This document shows positions 17,781-25,623 of a stretch of DNA of 64,000 nt, piece by piece. Origin of the DNA: JALOLV01 sp046295175 (GTDB lineage: Bacteria > Bacteroidota > Bacteroidia > Cytophagales > Spirosomataceae); NCBI GenBank assembly GCA_046295175.1, contig JBKBNY010000009.1, forward strand, positions 186,001 to 250,000, in the 5' to 3' direction. Position 1 is the first letter of the stretch; each line of letters starts with the position of its first letter. The position numbers and the translations under genes are program-made. Under the pieces are notes generated by a model, which worked only from the letters and a program-made list of their open reading frames with translations, searched no databases and was not told where the DNA came from.

Positions 17781-19934
17781 TTAGTTGACAAATTTATGGA
17801 AATCTTGCGTTTTATTGAGTTCTTCGTAGCTGCCAGTCATCACAATCTTGCCTTTATCCATTACCAAAACCTTATCGCAAGAGGCCATCACTACTGGGTC
17901 ATTTGATACCGTCAATAGTGTCCACGGTGAACTTTTATCGGTCAAGAAAGCCATCAATCTCAGTTTTTCATTTTTATCGAAATGCTCGAAGAAATTAGAC
18001 AACAACAAAAACTTAGGCTTATTGACCAAACATCTTGCAAGTGTGATTTTACTCGCAAAACTCGTCGAAAAACGCCTTCCGCCCGAAACCATTTGGGTAT
18101 TTAAACCATCTTGTAGCTTACCGATTGTGTCGGCGAGATTTAGTTTTTCTAAAACCCAATATACATCGCTGATTCTCACCCTTGGTCTCGCCATGGTTAT
18201 GTTCTCGACCAATGTTCCATCAAAAATCCCATCAGATGATATGTTTCTCTCAACGGATTCGTGCAAATGTTTTAATTCAATATCACGGAGAGAGATTCCA
18301 TTATACGCGATGTAACCTTCATAACTTGTCAGAATCCCAGCCAGAACGTTCAATAGGGTTTCTTTTCCAGAGCCATTAGAACCTGTCAAACAAATACTTT
18401 CGTGTGGTTTAAATTCAAACGAAATATCGTCGAGAATGTACCTATTGGCATCTTTAAATTTATACTTTAGATTTTTGACCGATACATTAAGTGCTTCGTC
18501 TGATAATTTAAGGTGGCTTACTGCTCCAAATTCTCTATCTAACGGTAAGTCAGTTATATGACCCAATTTATCGACCGCAGTTAGCAAATCGAAGACCGAA
18601 TCCATAGTTAAAAGAATCTTCTCGACTGCACCAACAACCAACACGATTACGATTTCGGAAGCAACGAATTGTCCTAACGTAATCTGACGGTCGATGACTA
18701 AATACGTACCCAAAACCAACAAACCACCCGTGACCAATGCCTTGAAAAATACTGCGTTATAGAATAGTATGAGTAGGGTATTGAAGTATTTCTTACGATA
18801 TTTCAAATAACCATTTACATGCTTTTCCATTTTTTGCATTGGCAAATTGGTATTTCCCGAAACCTTAAACGCATAAAGTGTTCGGGCCATATCTTGAAGC
18901 CACTGTGCAATTTTGTACTTGTATTTTGATTTTGTAATACTGGCATCGAGACTTCGTGGGCTAAATACCCTAATGATACCAAAAACAAGAATAAACGTAA
19001 ATACTGCAAAAGCAATGAATAGTGGGTGATACGCTGCCAAGAGAATCATCCCGAAAATGATTTGAATCAGGGCTGCCGTAATATCAATCAGGAATTTTGG
19101 AAGCGATTTCTGAACCGTTAGAATATCAAAAAAGCGGTTCATTAATTCAGGTGGGTAATACTTTAGCAGAGATTCTGCTTTGATTCTTGGGATTCTGTAA
19201 GTGAATTCAAAGGCCGCTTTGGCAAATAATCGCTCTTGTAAATACTCTACCAATGTGATTTGCATGATTTGCATCACACCCGAAATAACGAGGGCTACTA
19301 TTACCAAAGAGATAAGTAAATAAACCGAACTGAATACCAAACCTCCTGATACTAAGCCAATTATAGCTTGGATACCGAGTGGCATTGCCAAACCAATAAC
19401 ACCAATGAGAATGGCATAAACATAAATAGCAATGATGTCTTTTCGCTCAGCATTGAGCATCCGAATTAATCGCTGAACGGGAGTGAGGTGATGTTCGGCT
19501 GCTTCTTCTCTTGAGTCTCTCGATATAGAATTGAGAGGAAAAGCCGTCAAAATTTGGATTTTTCCATCAATCTCAAAGGGTTCTGGGACGTCTCTGAGTT
19601 CTTCCTCAAATTCGGTGTCGGCAAAAAGTAAATTATAATGTTTTCTCTTTTTAAAATCAGTACCCGAAATAACTGGAAAAACCTGTCCGTTTATCTCTGT
19701 AAAGTATAGAATCGGGAAATCATTATCCTCTAAAATTTTATCAAAATTCTTTCTATCAATTCTATTTTGGATAAATAAGAGTCCTAATTGCTCACCTTTT
19801 ACTTCTATTTGATGTATAAAATCCTCTAAATCATAGCGGTGTTTATGGGTTTGCAGTTTGCTACCGCCTTGGTATTCTATCTTGAAAAAATCGCAAAAAT
19901 GCTTAAGTACTTGCTTAATTGAATAATCCTTCAT
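17781..19934 (-). CDS. Type I secretion-like ABC exporter with degenerate ATPase domain
   Basis: The 717-residue protein has an N-terminal soluble domain (1-150) in the place of the C39 or C39-like domain, but without the catalytic Cys/His pattern; six membrane helices (about 165-445); and a C-terminal nucleotide-binding domain (480-717). All main ATPase motifs are altered: Walker A GSNGSGKE has E525 for S/T, the Q-loop has S567 for Gln, the signature is V-S-G-G-R (616-620), Walker B reads L-L-L-S-N with S646 and N647 in place of Asp-Glu, and the H-loop His is N678. The frame is intact, so this looks like a conserved pseudo-ATPase rather than a decaying gene. Partners are the HlyD and TolC genes downstream and DUF4956 upstream. 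Confidence 0.87.
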   Translation of the reverse strand: MKDYSIKQVLKHFCDFFKIEYQGGSKLQTHKHRYDLEDFIHQIEVKGEQLGLLFIQNRIDRKNFDKILEDNDFPILYFTEINGQVFPVISGTDFKKRKHYNLLFADTEFEEELRDVPEPFEIDGKIQILTAFPLNSISRDSREEAAEHHLTPVQRLIRMLNAERKDIIAIYVYAILIGVIGLAMPLGIQAIIGLVSGGLVFSSVYLLISLVIVALVISGVMQIMQITLVEYLQERLFAKAAFEFTYRIPRIKAESLLKYYPPELMNRFFDILTVQKSLPKFLIDITAALIQIIFGMILLAAYHPLFIAFAVFTFILVFGIIRVFSPRSLDASITKSKYKYKIAQWLQDMARTLYAFKVSGNTNLPMQKMEKHVNGYLKYRKKYFNTLLILFYNAVFFKALVTGGLLVLGTYLVIDRQITLGQFVASEIVIVLVVGAVEKILLTMDSVFDLLTAVDKLGHITDLPLDREFGAVSHLKLSDEALNVSVKNLKYKFKDANRYILDDISFEFKPHESICLTGSNGSGKETLLNVLAGILTSYEGYIAYNGISLRDIELKHLHESVERNISSDGIFDGTLVENITMARPRVRISDVYWVLEKLNLADTIGKLQDGLNTQMVSGGRRFSTSFASKITLARCLVNKPKFLLLSNFFEHFDKNEKLRLMAFLTDKSSPWTLLTVSNDPVVMASCDKVLVMDKGKIVMTGSYEELNKTQDFHKFVN

Positions 19935-20021
19935 CGAAACTGTTTAAGTGCATATACGTACTTTAAACGAATTTATGCCTTAAAATGTTTCCACCCAACT
20001 ATGGATGGTATCTATTCATAA

Positions 20022-20585
20022 TCATTCGTAATAAAATACCCTGATTTGGATTGTGTTTTTCATGTAATCTACTTTATCAATCTCAATTCGATGAATATTT
20101 AATCCCATTTTGAGTTTCAAATCTTCAATCAATTCACTCCTTTTTTCAGGCAAAATCATCTCGAAATTATTGTAAACGATTGATAACGAAGATTCTCTTT
20201 TGATGATTCGATTGCTCTCTAAAAGATATGTGATTAGCAAAACCACGGCATTGATAATGGCAACTTCCCAAATTTCGGATTTCATCACGGCGTTTATCAG
20301 ACCGATGGCGATAACCAAAAATAGATAAGTCATGTCTTTCATCGAAATATCTTCAGTTTTGTAACGCAGCATCGAAAAAACCGCAAAAAGCCCAAAAGCA
20401 GCACCCATCGACATCTCGAACGAATTCAGTAAAAATGTGAGTAGGAAAATGATGGTGTTAAAAATAAAGAACGGAAAATAGAATTCGTCTTTTTTGTAAA
20501 TTGGATAATAAATTAGTCTAATTAGAAGTAAAATAGCAGCTAAATCGAGTAAAAATCGATAAAATAGGTTTTCAAATTGATACAT
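20022..20585 (-). CDS. DUF4956 membrane protein
   Basis: A 187-residue protein with four predicted membrane helices in its first 120 residues and a small cytoplasmic domain at the end. The segment F-S-M-L-R-Y-K-T-E-D-I-S-M-K-D-M-T-Y is the hallmark of DUF4956. Members are often found beside VTC-type polyphosphate polymerase or CotH genes, neither of which is present here. It is the probable first gene of the exporter operon, 87 bp upstream of the ABC gene. Its role is unknown; a regulatory or assembly role for the exporter is inference. Confidence 0.85.
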   Translation of the reverse strand: MYQFENLFYRFLLDLAAILLLIRLIYYPIYKKDEFYFPFFIFNTIIFLLTFLLNSFEMSMGAAFGLFAVFSMLRYKTEDISMKDMTYLFLVIAIGLINAVMKSEIWEVAIINAVVLLITYLLESNRIIKRESSLSIVYNNFEMILPEKRSELIEDLKLKMGLNIHRIEIDKVDYMKNTIQIRVFYYE

Positions 20586-20619
20586 TTTAAGTTTTATTTA
20601 TAGCTTTTTCAGTATTTGC

Positions 20620-20701
20620 AATAGTTAATCGAAAATTGTTAATTGTTAATCGAAGCCTTTGATTGTTTGACAATTAGTCTTGTTACGATTAACTATTAAC
20701 G
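20620..20701. repeat. Clustered GTTAATCG/CGATTAAC repeats upstream of the exporter operon
   Basis: AATAGTTAATCG at 20620-20631 is the exact reverse complement of CGATTAACTATT at 20686-20697, and a further GTTAATCG copy lies at 20645-20652. The cluster sits in the 167-bp gap upstream of the DUF4956 gene. It may be an operator array or a hairpin; no regulator can be named. Confidence 0.45.
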
Positions 20702-20752
20702 AATAACAATTAACCTTTAAATTCTTTTAGATGGATATTAATTTTTCAACAA

Positions 20753-21346
20753 TCAGTCGATATTTCTCAGCCAACCCGTAATACTTTTTCGTTCGCGATT
20801 TGTCGGTAAAACTTCGTGTTCGATTTTATCACTTTCAAAACAAACTAATCGACCTCCAATCGGCAAAATTTCGAGCGTTTCGTTTTCGAGGTAAAGTGCC
20901 AATTGTCCGCCGTCTTCGGGTTGCCAATTTTCATTCAAATAACAAATAAACGATAGTTTTCTGCCCGAATCGCTCTTAAATTTATCCAAATGACGTTTGT
21001 AAAATGTACCAACCGGATAGCTTGCATAATGGATTTCGTAGCTACGAATGCCGAGATAACAAGTATAATTTACGTATTCGATAAACGATTCGAGTTTATC
21101 TAAAAAGCTCTTTTCGGTATTATCGGCATTTTCTTTTTCGAGCCAAAAAATTTCGTCTCCTCTGATTGTTTTAATTACCTCATGCTGCTTGCTGATTCCT
21201 GCTTGCTTGAATAGTTTATTATTATATCTTTCGGCAAATGATTTATTCAAATCCACTACTTCTTCGGCCGTCAAAAAATCATCTAAAACCCCAAAACCTT
21301 TCTCAACAATTTGTTCAATTATCGCCTCAAATTTATCTTCTTGCAT
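20753..21346 (-). CDS. 2-oxoglutarate/Fe(II)-dependent oxygenase, prolyl 4-hydroxylase-like
   Basis: The 197-residue protein has the double-stranded beta-helix iron site: H119-x-D121 in K-R-H-L-D, the distal H177 in K-I-E-H-E-V, and a basic residue (R186 or K187) about ten residues later to bind 2-oxoglutarate. Size and spacing fit the bacterial P4H/PKHD-type subgroup, which hydroxylates proteins (for example EF-Tu or ribosomal proteins) or small molecules. The gene is divergent from prfC, with 120 bp between the start codons. A link to translation is suggested by that neighbour but not shown. Confidence 0.87.
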   Translation of the reverse strand: MQEDKFEAIIEQIVEKGFGVLDDFLTAEEVVDLNKSFAERYNNKLFKQAGISKQHEVIKTIRGDEIFWLEKENADNTEKSFLDKLESFIEYVNYTCYLGIRSYEIHYASYPVGTFYKRHLDKFKSDSGRKLSFICYLNENWQPEDGGQLALYLENETLEILPIGGRLVCFESDKIEHEVLPTNRERKSITGWLRNID

Positions 21347-21466
21347 ATTCTAACTGTACTTTTCGCTAACATAACCAAAACTTTACCTCAAAATTAGTAT
21401 TTTATTCGTAATTTTGCACCCCAAAAAATAATTGTAAACTGTTTACTTCTTGTAAACTGAAAGAAT

Positions 21467-23056
21467 ATGTCATTTCTCGAAGAACTCAAACGCCGCCGTA
21501 CATTTGCAATCATTGCCCACCCCGATGCTGGTAAAACAACATTGACCGAAAAACTTTTGCTTTTTGGTGGGGCGATTCAGACTGCGGGTGCGGTAAAATC
21601 AAATAAAATTAAAAAATCTACGACTTCTGACTTCATGGAGATTGAGAAGCAACGTGGAATCTCGGTGGCAACATCGGTAATGACTTTTGAGTATAAAAAT
21701 CTCAAAATCAATATCTTAGATACTCCGGGTCACAAAGATTTTGCCGAAGATACTTATCGTACGCTTACGGCTGTTGATAGTGTGGTTTTGGTAGTGGATT
21801 GTGTAAAAGGGGTTGAGGAACAAACCGAGAAATTGATGGAGGTTTGCCGAATGAGAGACACGCCAGTTATCATTTTTGTGAATAAAATGGATAGAGATGG
21901 GCAAAATCCGTTCGATTTATTGGATGAATTAGAGTCAAAACTTAATATCAAAGTGCGTCCGCTTACATGGCCAGTCAATGGTGGTTCTGATTTCAAAGGG
22001 GTTTATCATTTGCTCGATAAAAAACTCAATTTCTTTAAAGTAAATAAAACCCGTGTTGAAGACGATATTTTGCCAATCGAACTTGATTCTAAACTTTTAG
22101 ATGAAGCTGTTGGAGCAAAAGATGCCAACCAGTTACGTGAAGATGTAGAGTTGATTGAGGGTGTTTATGATGAATTCGACCCGCAATCTTATCTCAAAGG
22201 CGAGGTAGCTCCTGTGTTTTTCGGTAGTGGGGTTAATAATTTTGGTGTAATGGAATTGCTCGATACATTTTGTGCTATCTCTCCAAATCCAATTTCGAGA
22301 CAAACAGATAAGAGAATTGTTGAGCCAACTGAAAACAAATTGACAGGCTTCGTTTTTAAGATTCATGCTAATATTGACCCAAAACACCGCGATAGAATTG
22401 CTTTTTTAAGAATTTGTTCGGGGCAATTTGAACGTGGGAAATTCTACAAACACGTTAGACTTGGCAAAGATATGCGTTTTGCGAGTCCGTTTATGTTTAT
22501 GGCCGACCGCAAAGATGTGGTAGAAGACGGATACCCGGGCGATGTAATTGGTCTTTATGATACAGGCAATTTTAAGATTGGAGATACTCTTACCGAAGGC
22601 GAAGCCCTACAATTTACCGGAATTCCGAGTTTTTCGCCTGAGATTTTCAAGGAGGTAATCAATACTGACCCTATGAAATCGAAACAATTGGAAAAAGGAA
22701 TTCAGCAATTGACCGAGGAAGGGGTAGCTCAATTATTTACAGTTCCGCTTGGAAATCGCCGAATTATCGGAACCGTCGGTGAGCTTCAATTTGAGGTAAT
22801 CCAATACCGACTTTTGCAAGAATACGGAGCAAGTTGCCGATTTGAAGCAAAATCTTATACAAAAGCTTGTTGGTTGACGAGCGAAGATAAAGTCAAATTG
22901 GCCGAATTTATCCGATTAAAGCATAATCAAATTGCTTATGATAAAGATGATAATCCAGTTTTCTTTGCTGAAACAGATTGGATTTTAAGAATGAATGAGC
23001 AGAATAATCCAGATATTACATTCCATAAAACATCCGAATTTAAGGTTACTGGTTGA
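21467..23056 (+). CDS. prfC: Peptide chain release factor 3
   Basis: A 529-residue translational GTPase with G1 AHPDAGKTT, G3 DTPGHKDF and G4 NKMDRDG, followed by domain II and the RF3-type C-terminal domain (M-F-M-A-D-R and the Q-L-x-F-E-V segment). Length matches RF3 (about 525-530). It recycles class I release factors after termination. A TAATTTTG box at 21409-21416 could be the -7 element, although no good upstream TTG is placed. A bidirectional terminator follows. Confidence 0.96.
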   Translation: MSFLEELKRRRTFAIIAHPDAGKTTLTEKLLLFGGAIQTAGAVKSNKIKKSTTSDFMEIEKQRGISVATSVMTFEYKNLKINILDTPGHKDFAEDTYRTLTAVDSVVLVVDCVKGVEEQTEKLMEVCRMRDTPVIIFVNKMDRDGQNPFDLLDELESKLNIKVRPLTWPVNGGSDFKGVYHLLDKKLNFFKVNKTRVEDDILPIELDSKLLDEAVGAKDANQLREDVELIEGVYDEFDPQSYLKGEVAPVFFGSGVNNFGVMELLDTFCAISPNPISRQTDKRIVEPTENKLTGFVFKIHANIDPKHRDRIAFLRICSGQFERGKFYKHVRLGKDMRFASPFMFMADRKDVVEDGYPGDVIGLYDTGNFKIGDTLTEGEALQFTGIPSFSPEIFKEVINTDPMKSKQLEKGIQQLTEEGVAQLFTVPLGNRRIIGTVGELQFEVIQYRLLQEYGASCRFEAKSYTKACWLTSEDKVKLAEFIRLKHNQIAYDKDDNPVFFAETDWILRMNEQNNPDITFHKTSEFKVTG

Positions 23057-23064
23057 TATTCTTC

Positions 23065-23106
23065 AAAAAAGCCCTGACAGCGATTGAATGCTATCAGGGC
23101 TTTTTT
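23065..23106. terminator. Bidirectional intrinsic terminator between prfC and the amidohydrolase gene
   Basis: Stem AAAAAAGCCCTGACAGC pairs with GCTATCAGGGCTTTTTT around a short loop, with one mismatch. It has a T-run on either strand and sits between convergent genes, touching the stop codon of the minus-strand gene. Confidence 0.9.
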
Positions 23107-24390
23107 CTATTTCTGCTTATAAACAACACCATCTTTCATAACAAAACTAACATTCATCATGACTTTTGGGTCATTGAGAGGGTTGCTATCTACAGCAATA
23201 ATGTCAGCCAATTTATTGGCTTCTATAGTACCGAGTTGGTCGCTCATTTCAAGAATACTCGCATTTATAACCGTTGCACATTTTAGGGCTTCTATCATTG
23301 GCATTCCACCTTCATTCATATATTGAAACTCCTTGGCGTTATATCCATGCGGAAAAACAGCGGCATCCGTTCCAAAGGCAATTTTTACTCCAGCTTTATA
23401 GGCTTTATTGAATGATTCTTGTATTCGTTGACCAACTTCAATAGCTTTAGTAGCAATAATCGCAGGATAAAAACCTCTAATTTTTGCAGAATCCATAACA
23501 GTTCTTCCAGCCGTAATTGTTGGTACTAAGTAAGTGCCTTTTTCTTTGAAAAGTGCAATACATTCGTCGTCTAATAAAGAGCCATGTTCGATAGTCGTAA
23601 CTCCTGCACGAATCGCTCTTTTCATACCTTCGGCTCCGTGAGCGTGTGCCGCAACGTGAAATCCATAATCTTTGGCGGTTTCGATGACACCACGAAGTTC
23701 ATCTTCCATAAACTGAGGTGCTTTTCCGCTTTTTGCAACACTTAAAACACCACCAGTTGCCGTAATTTTGATGCAATCTGAACCATCTTTGTATCGTTGA
23801 CGAACAGCTTGACGAGCCTCTTCGTAGCTATTTATTACACCGTTTGTCATATTCGGGTCGGTCGGAGTGTAGATTGGGCTAAGGGCATTGGTTGGGTCGG
23901 CGTGTCCACCAGTTGTAGCAATTGATTTACCAGCCGTAAAAATTCTTGGCCCACTGATAATTCCTTTATTAATTGCATTTCGGATTGAGATATTCACCCC
24001 AGAGCCACCTAAATCGCGAACAGTAGTAAAACCAGCCATAAGTGTACTTTGAGCTGCTTTATGGGCCTCAAAAGCTACATCAGCCTCGCGTTGTTGATAT
24101 TTTTTTAGGTAGGTTTCTCTATTGGTTTCACCCTCGATATGAACGTGCATATCAATCAAACCGGGCAATACAAATTTATTTTTTAGGTCAACAACCTTAT
24201 CGGTTGCTTGTGGGGATGTGTATCCGTTTTGAACCGAAACGATTTTGTTCTTTTCCACAATCACAGTTACTTGCGAACGTGGTGTATTCGAGGCCATGTC
24301 GAGTAAATTGCCGCAGTGAATGAGCGTTCTTTGGCCAAAAACAAAACTCGAAGAAGCCATTAAAATGGCTAAAAGGTAGTTTTTTTTCAT
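23107..24390 (-). CDS. Secreted amidohydrolase family protein (imidazolonepropionase/prolidase-like)
   Basis: The 427-residue protein has a signal peptide (to V-F-G-Q) and the metal-dependent amidohydrolase motifs: M-H-V-H-I-E-G after strand 1, a likely carboxylated lysine in C-I-K-I-T-A-T-G-G, H-A-H-G-A-E-G, I-E-H-G-S, and the final metal aspartate in F-G-T-D-A. This matches the Sgx9260b/prolidase-like secreted subgroup, whose members cleave Xaa-Pro or other dipeptides. It should be periplasmic or exported. The gene for a DUF6624 protein lies 33 bp upstream on the same strand. Confidence 0.9.
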   Translation of the reverse strand: MKKNYLLAILMASSSFVFGQRTLIHCGNLLDMASNTPRSQVTVIVEKNKIVSVQNGYTSPQATDKVVDLKNKFVLPGLIDMHVHIEGETNRETYLKKYQQREADVAFEAHKAAQSTLMAGFTTVRDLGGSGVNISIRNAINKGIISGPRIFTAGKSIATTGGHADPTNALSPIYTPTDPNMTNGVINSYEEARQAVRQRYKDGSDCIKITATGGVLSVAKSGKAPQFMEDELRGVIETAKDYGFHVAAHAHGAEGMKRAIRAGVTTIEHGSLLDDECIALFKEKGTYLVPTITAGRTVMDSAKIRGFYPAIIATKAIEVGQRIQESFNKAYKAGVKIAFGTDAAVFPHGYNAKEFQYMNEGGMPMIEALKCATVINASILEMSDQLGTIEANKLADIIAVDSNPLNDPKVMMNVSFVMKDGVVYKQK

Positions 24391-24423
24391 TGAAATAGAT
24401 GTTTAGGGAAATTAAAATGATGC

Positions 24424-25041
24424 TTAATTATTCTGGGATGGATTAAAAAACTTTTTATTCATTTTGGCGATTGTTTCGGCAATTGGAGGTAAACCTACCG
24501 ATTTTCTACGGACATCCAGATTGGTGATGTCTTCGGTCGGGAGTGGCTCGTAACTTGTCTCACCATAACTTAGTGAGAGTTGTGTCCCGTAGATTTGTTT
24601 ACGTTTAAGGTTGACCAACACTCTGTCTATCAGATTGGCGTAAAGAAGCGGATTCGCATTTTTATTATCAACTTCTTTTTTCATTTTTTCTAAAACCGAT
24701 AATTGAAATTCGGGTTCTGAATTGCAGTATTCGAGCAAATAAACAAACTTATCCGAATGAGATTTTCCAACTTTATCGAATCCCAAGAATCCGAATTTTT
24801 GAAAAATTGCCTTAATAGAATTTAGATTACTGCTGACTACCGAAATGGCTTTTTGATTAAGTTCTTTCGAACTAAAATTTGGTAGAGTAGCTTGCACAAC
24901 CTCAACTTTACGGTCTAATACTCGGTATTTATGGTCTTCATTTAGTAAAGAGTCAATAGTTGTTTTTAATTCAGCATTTGTTTGGGCAAATGATGAAACA
25001 GAAATGAGGACAATAAAGAGCGTTAATTTTTGAATTTGCAT
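24424..25041 (-). CDS. Secreted DUF6624-like protein
   Basis: A 205-residue protein with a signal peptide (to S-F-A-Q). The region from about 70 to 190, with D-R-V-L-V-N, Q-I-Y-G-T-Q, D-V-R-R-K-S-V-G-L-P-P-I, matches the conserved pattern I associate with DUF6624. The biochemical role of that family is not known. It is probably co-transcribed with the amidohydrolase downstream. A terminator for the preceding DUF4920 gene lies just upstream. Confidence 0.72.
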   Translation of the reverse strand: MQIQKLTLFIVLISVSSFAQTNAELKTTIDSLLNEDHKYRVLDRKVEVVQATLPNFSSKELNQKAISVVSSNLNSIKAIFQKFGFLGFDKVGKSHSDKFVYLLEYCNSEPEFQLSVLEKMKKEVDNKNANPLLYANLIDRVLVNLKRKQIYGTQLSLSYGETSYEPLPTEDITNLDVRRKSVGLPPIAETIAKMNKKFFNPSQNN

Positions 25042-25076
25042 AAATTTGAGATATTTCAGCCAGAAAACTGACCTAC

Positions 25077-25102
25077 AAAAAAGGCGTGAAATTCACGCCT
25101 TT
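25077..25102 (-). terminator. Intrinsic terminator after the DUF4920 gene
   Basis: Palindromic stem AAAGGCGTGAA (25080-25090) with TTCACGCCTTT (25092-25102); on the minus strand it is followed by a run of T. It closes the DUF4920 transcript before the DUF6624 gene. Confidence 0.8.
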
Positions 25103-25105
25103 AAA

Positions 25106-25564
25106 TTATTTTTTTGCTACCAAAACCCCATCGGCGACAAATGTCAACTCTTTCTTAGGCTCGGTAATTTTTGCGATTTCTTCTTTGCTTTTTCCAGCGT
25201 CTTCGGCATAGTGGCGGAGTTCATCAACTGATGTAGTCTTTGTTTTTGCAATTCCATCCATCACAATCGTACGTCCAGCGATGTCTTTAGGTACAAAGAA
25301 TCCGTAATCTTTGAAAGTTACACGCATGGTTTCGCCGTTGTCCATCTTAACTTTCATCCAGCAACCTTTAACCTGACAAACTTCCTGTACAACTCCAGTT
25401 ACTTTGCCATTGAATTCTGGTGTTTCTTTAGATTTTTTAACTAATTCAGAAGTTGTGATAGCTCCTTTATCTTTTATTTTCTCGCCAAAACTATCGTATT
25501 TCTGACCAAAACTCAATACTGAAACGCCAAGTAAGCATACTGTTACAAATGCAAATTTTTTCAT
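25106..25564 (-). CDS. DUF4920 domain-containing secreted protein
   Basis: A 152-residue protein with a signal peptide (to S-F-G-Q). The body matches DUF4920: a small beta-barrel with V-C-Q-V-K-G-C-W-M, two cysteines in a C-x4-C arrangement, and G-E-T-M-R-V-T-F-K-D-Y-G-F-F-V-P-K. The fold resembles OB-type periplasmic proteins and the cysteines may bind metal or form a disulphide. Role unknown. A promoter is visible at 25588-25616 and a terminator directly after the stop, so it is a single-gene unit. Confidence 0.88.
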   Translation of the reverse strand: MKKFAFVTVCLLGVSVLSFGQKYDSFGEKIKDKGAITTSELVKKSKETPEFNGKVTGVVQEVCQVKGCWMKVKMDNGETMRVTFKDYGFFVPKDIAGRTIVMDGIAKTKTTSVDELRHYAEDAGKSKEEIAKITEPKKELTFVADGVLVAKK

Positions 25565-25587
25565 TTTATGAAGTGTTTTATTTGATA

Positions 25588-25616
25588 CAAAGTTATTAAT
25601 TTTTTAAAAATTACAA
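25588..25616 (-). promoter_or_regulatory. Bacteroidota-type promoter for the DUF4920 gene
   Basis: Minus-strand -7 box TAACTTTG (25595 to 25588) with a TTG at 25616-25614, 18 bases apart, 24 bp before the start codon. Confidence 0.5.
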
Positions 25617-25623
25617 TTAAATC

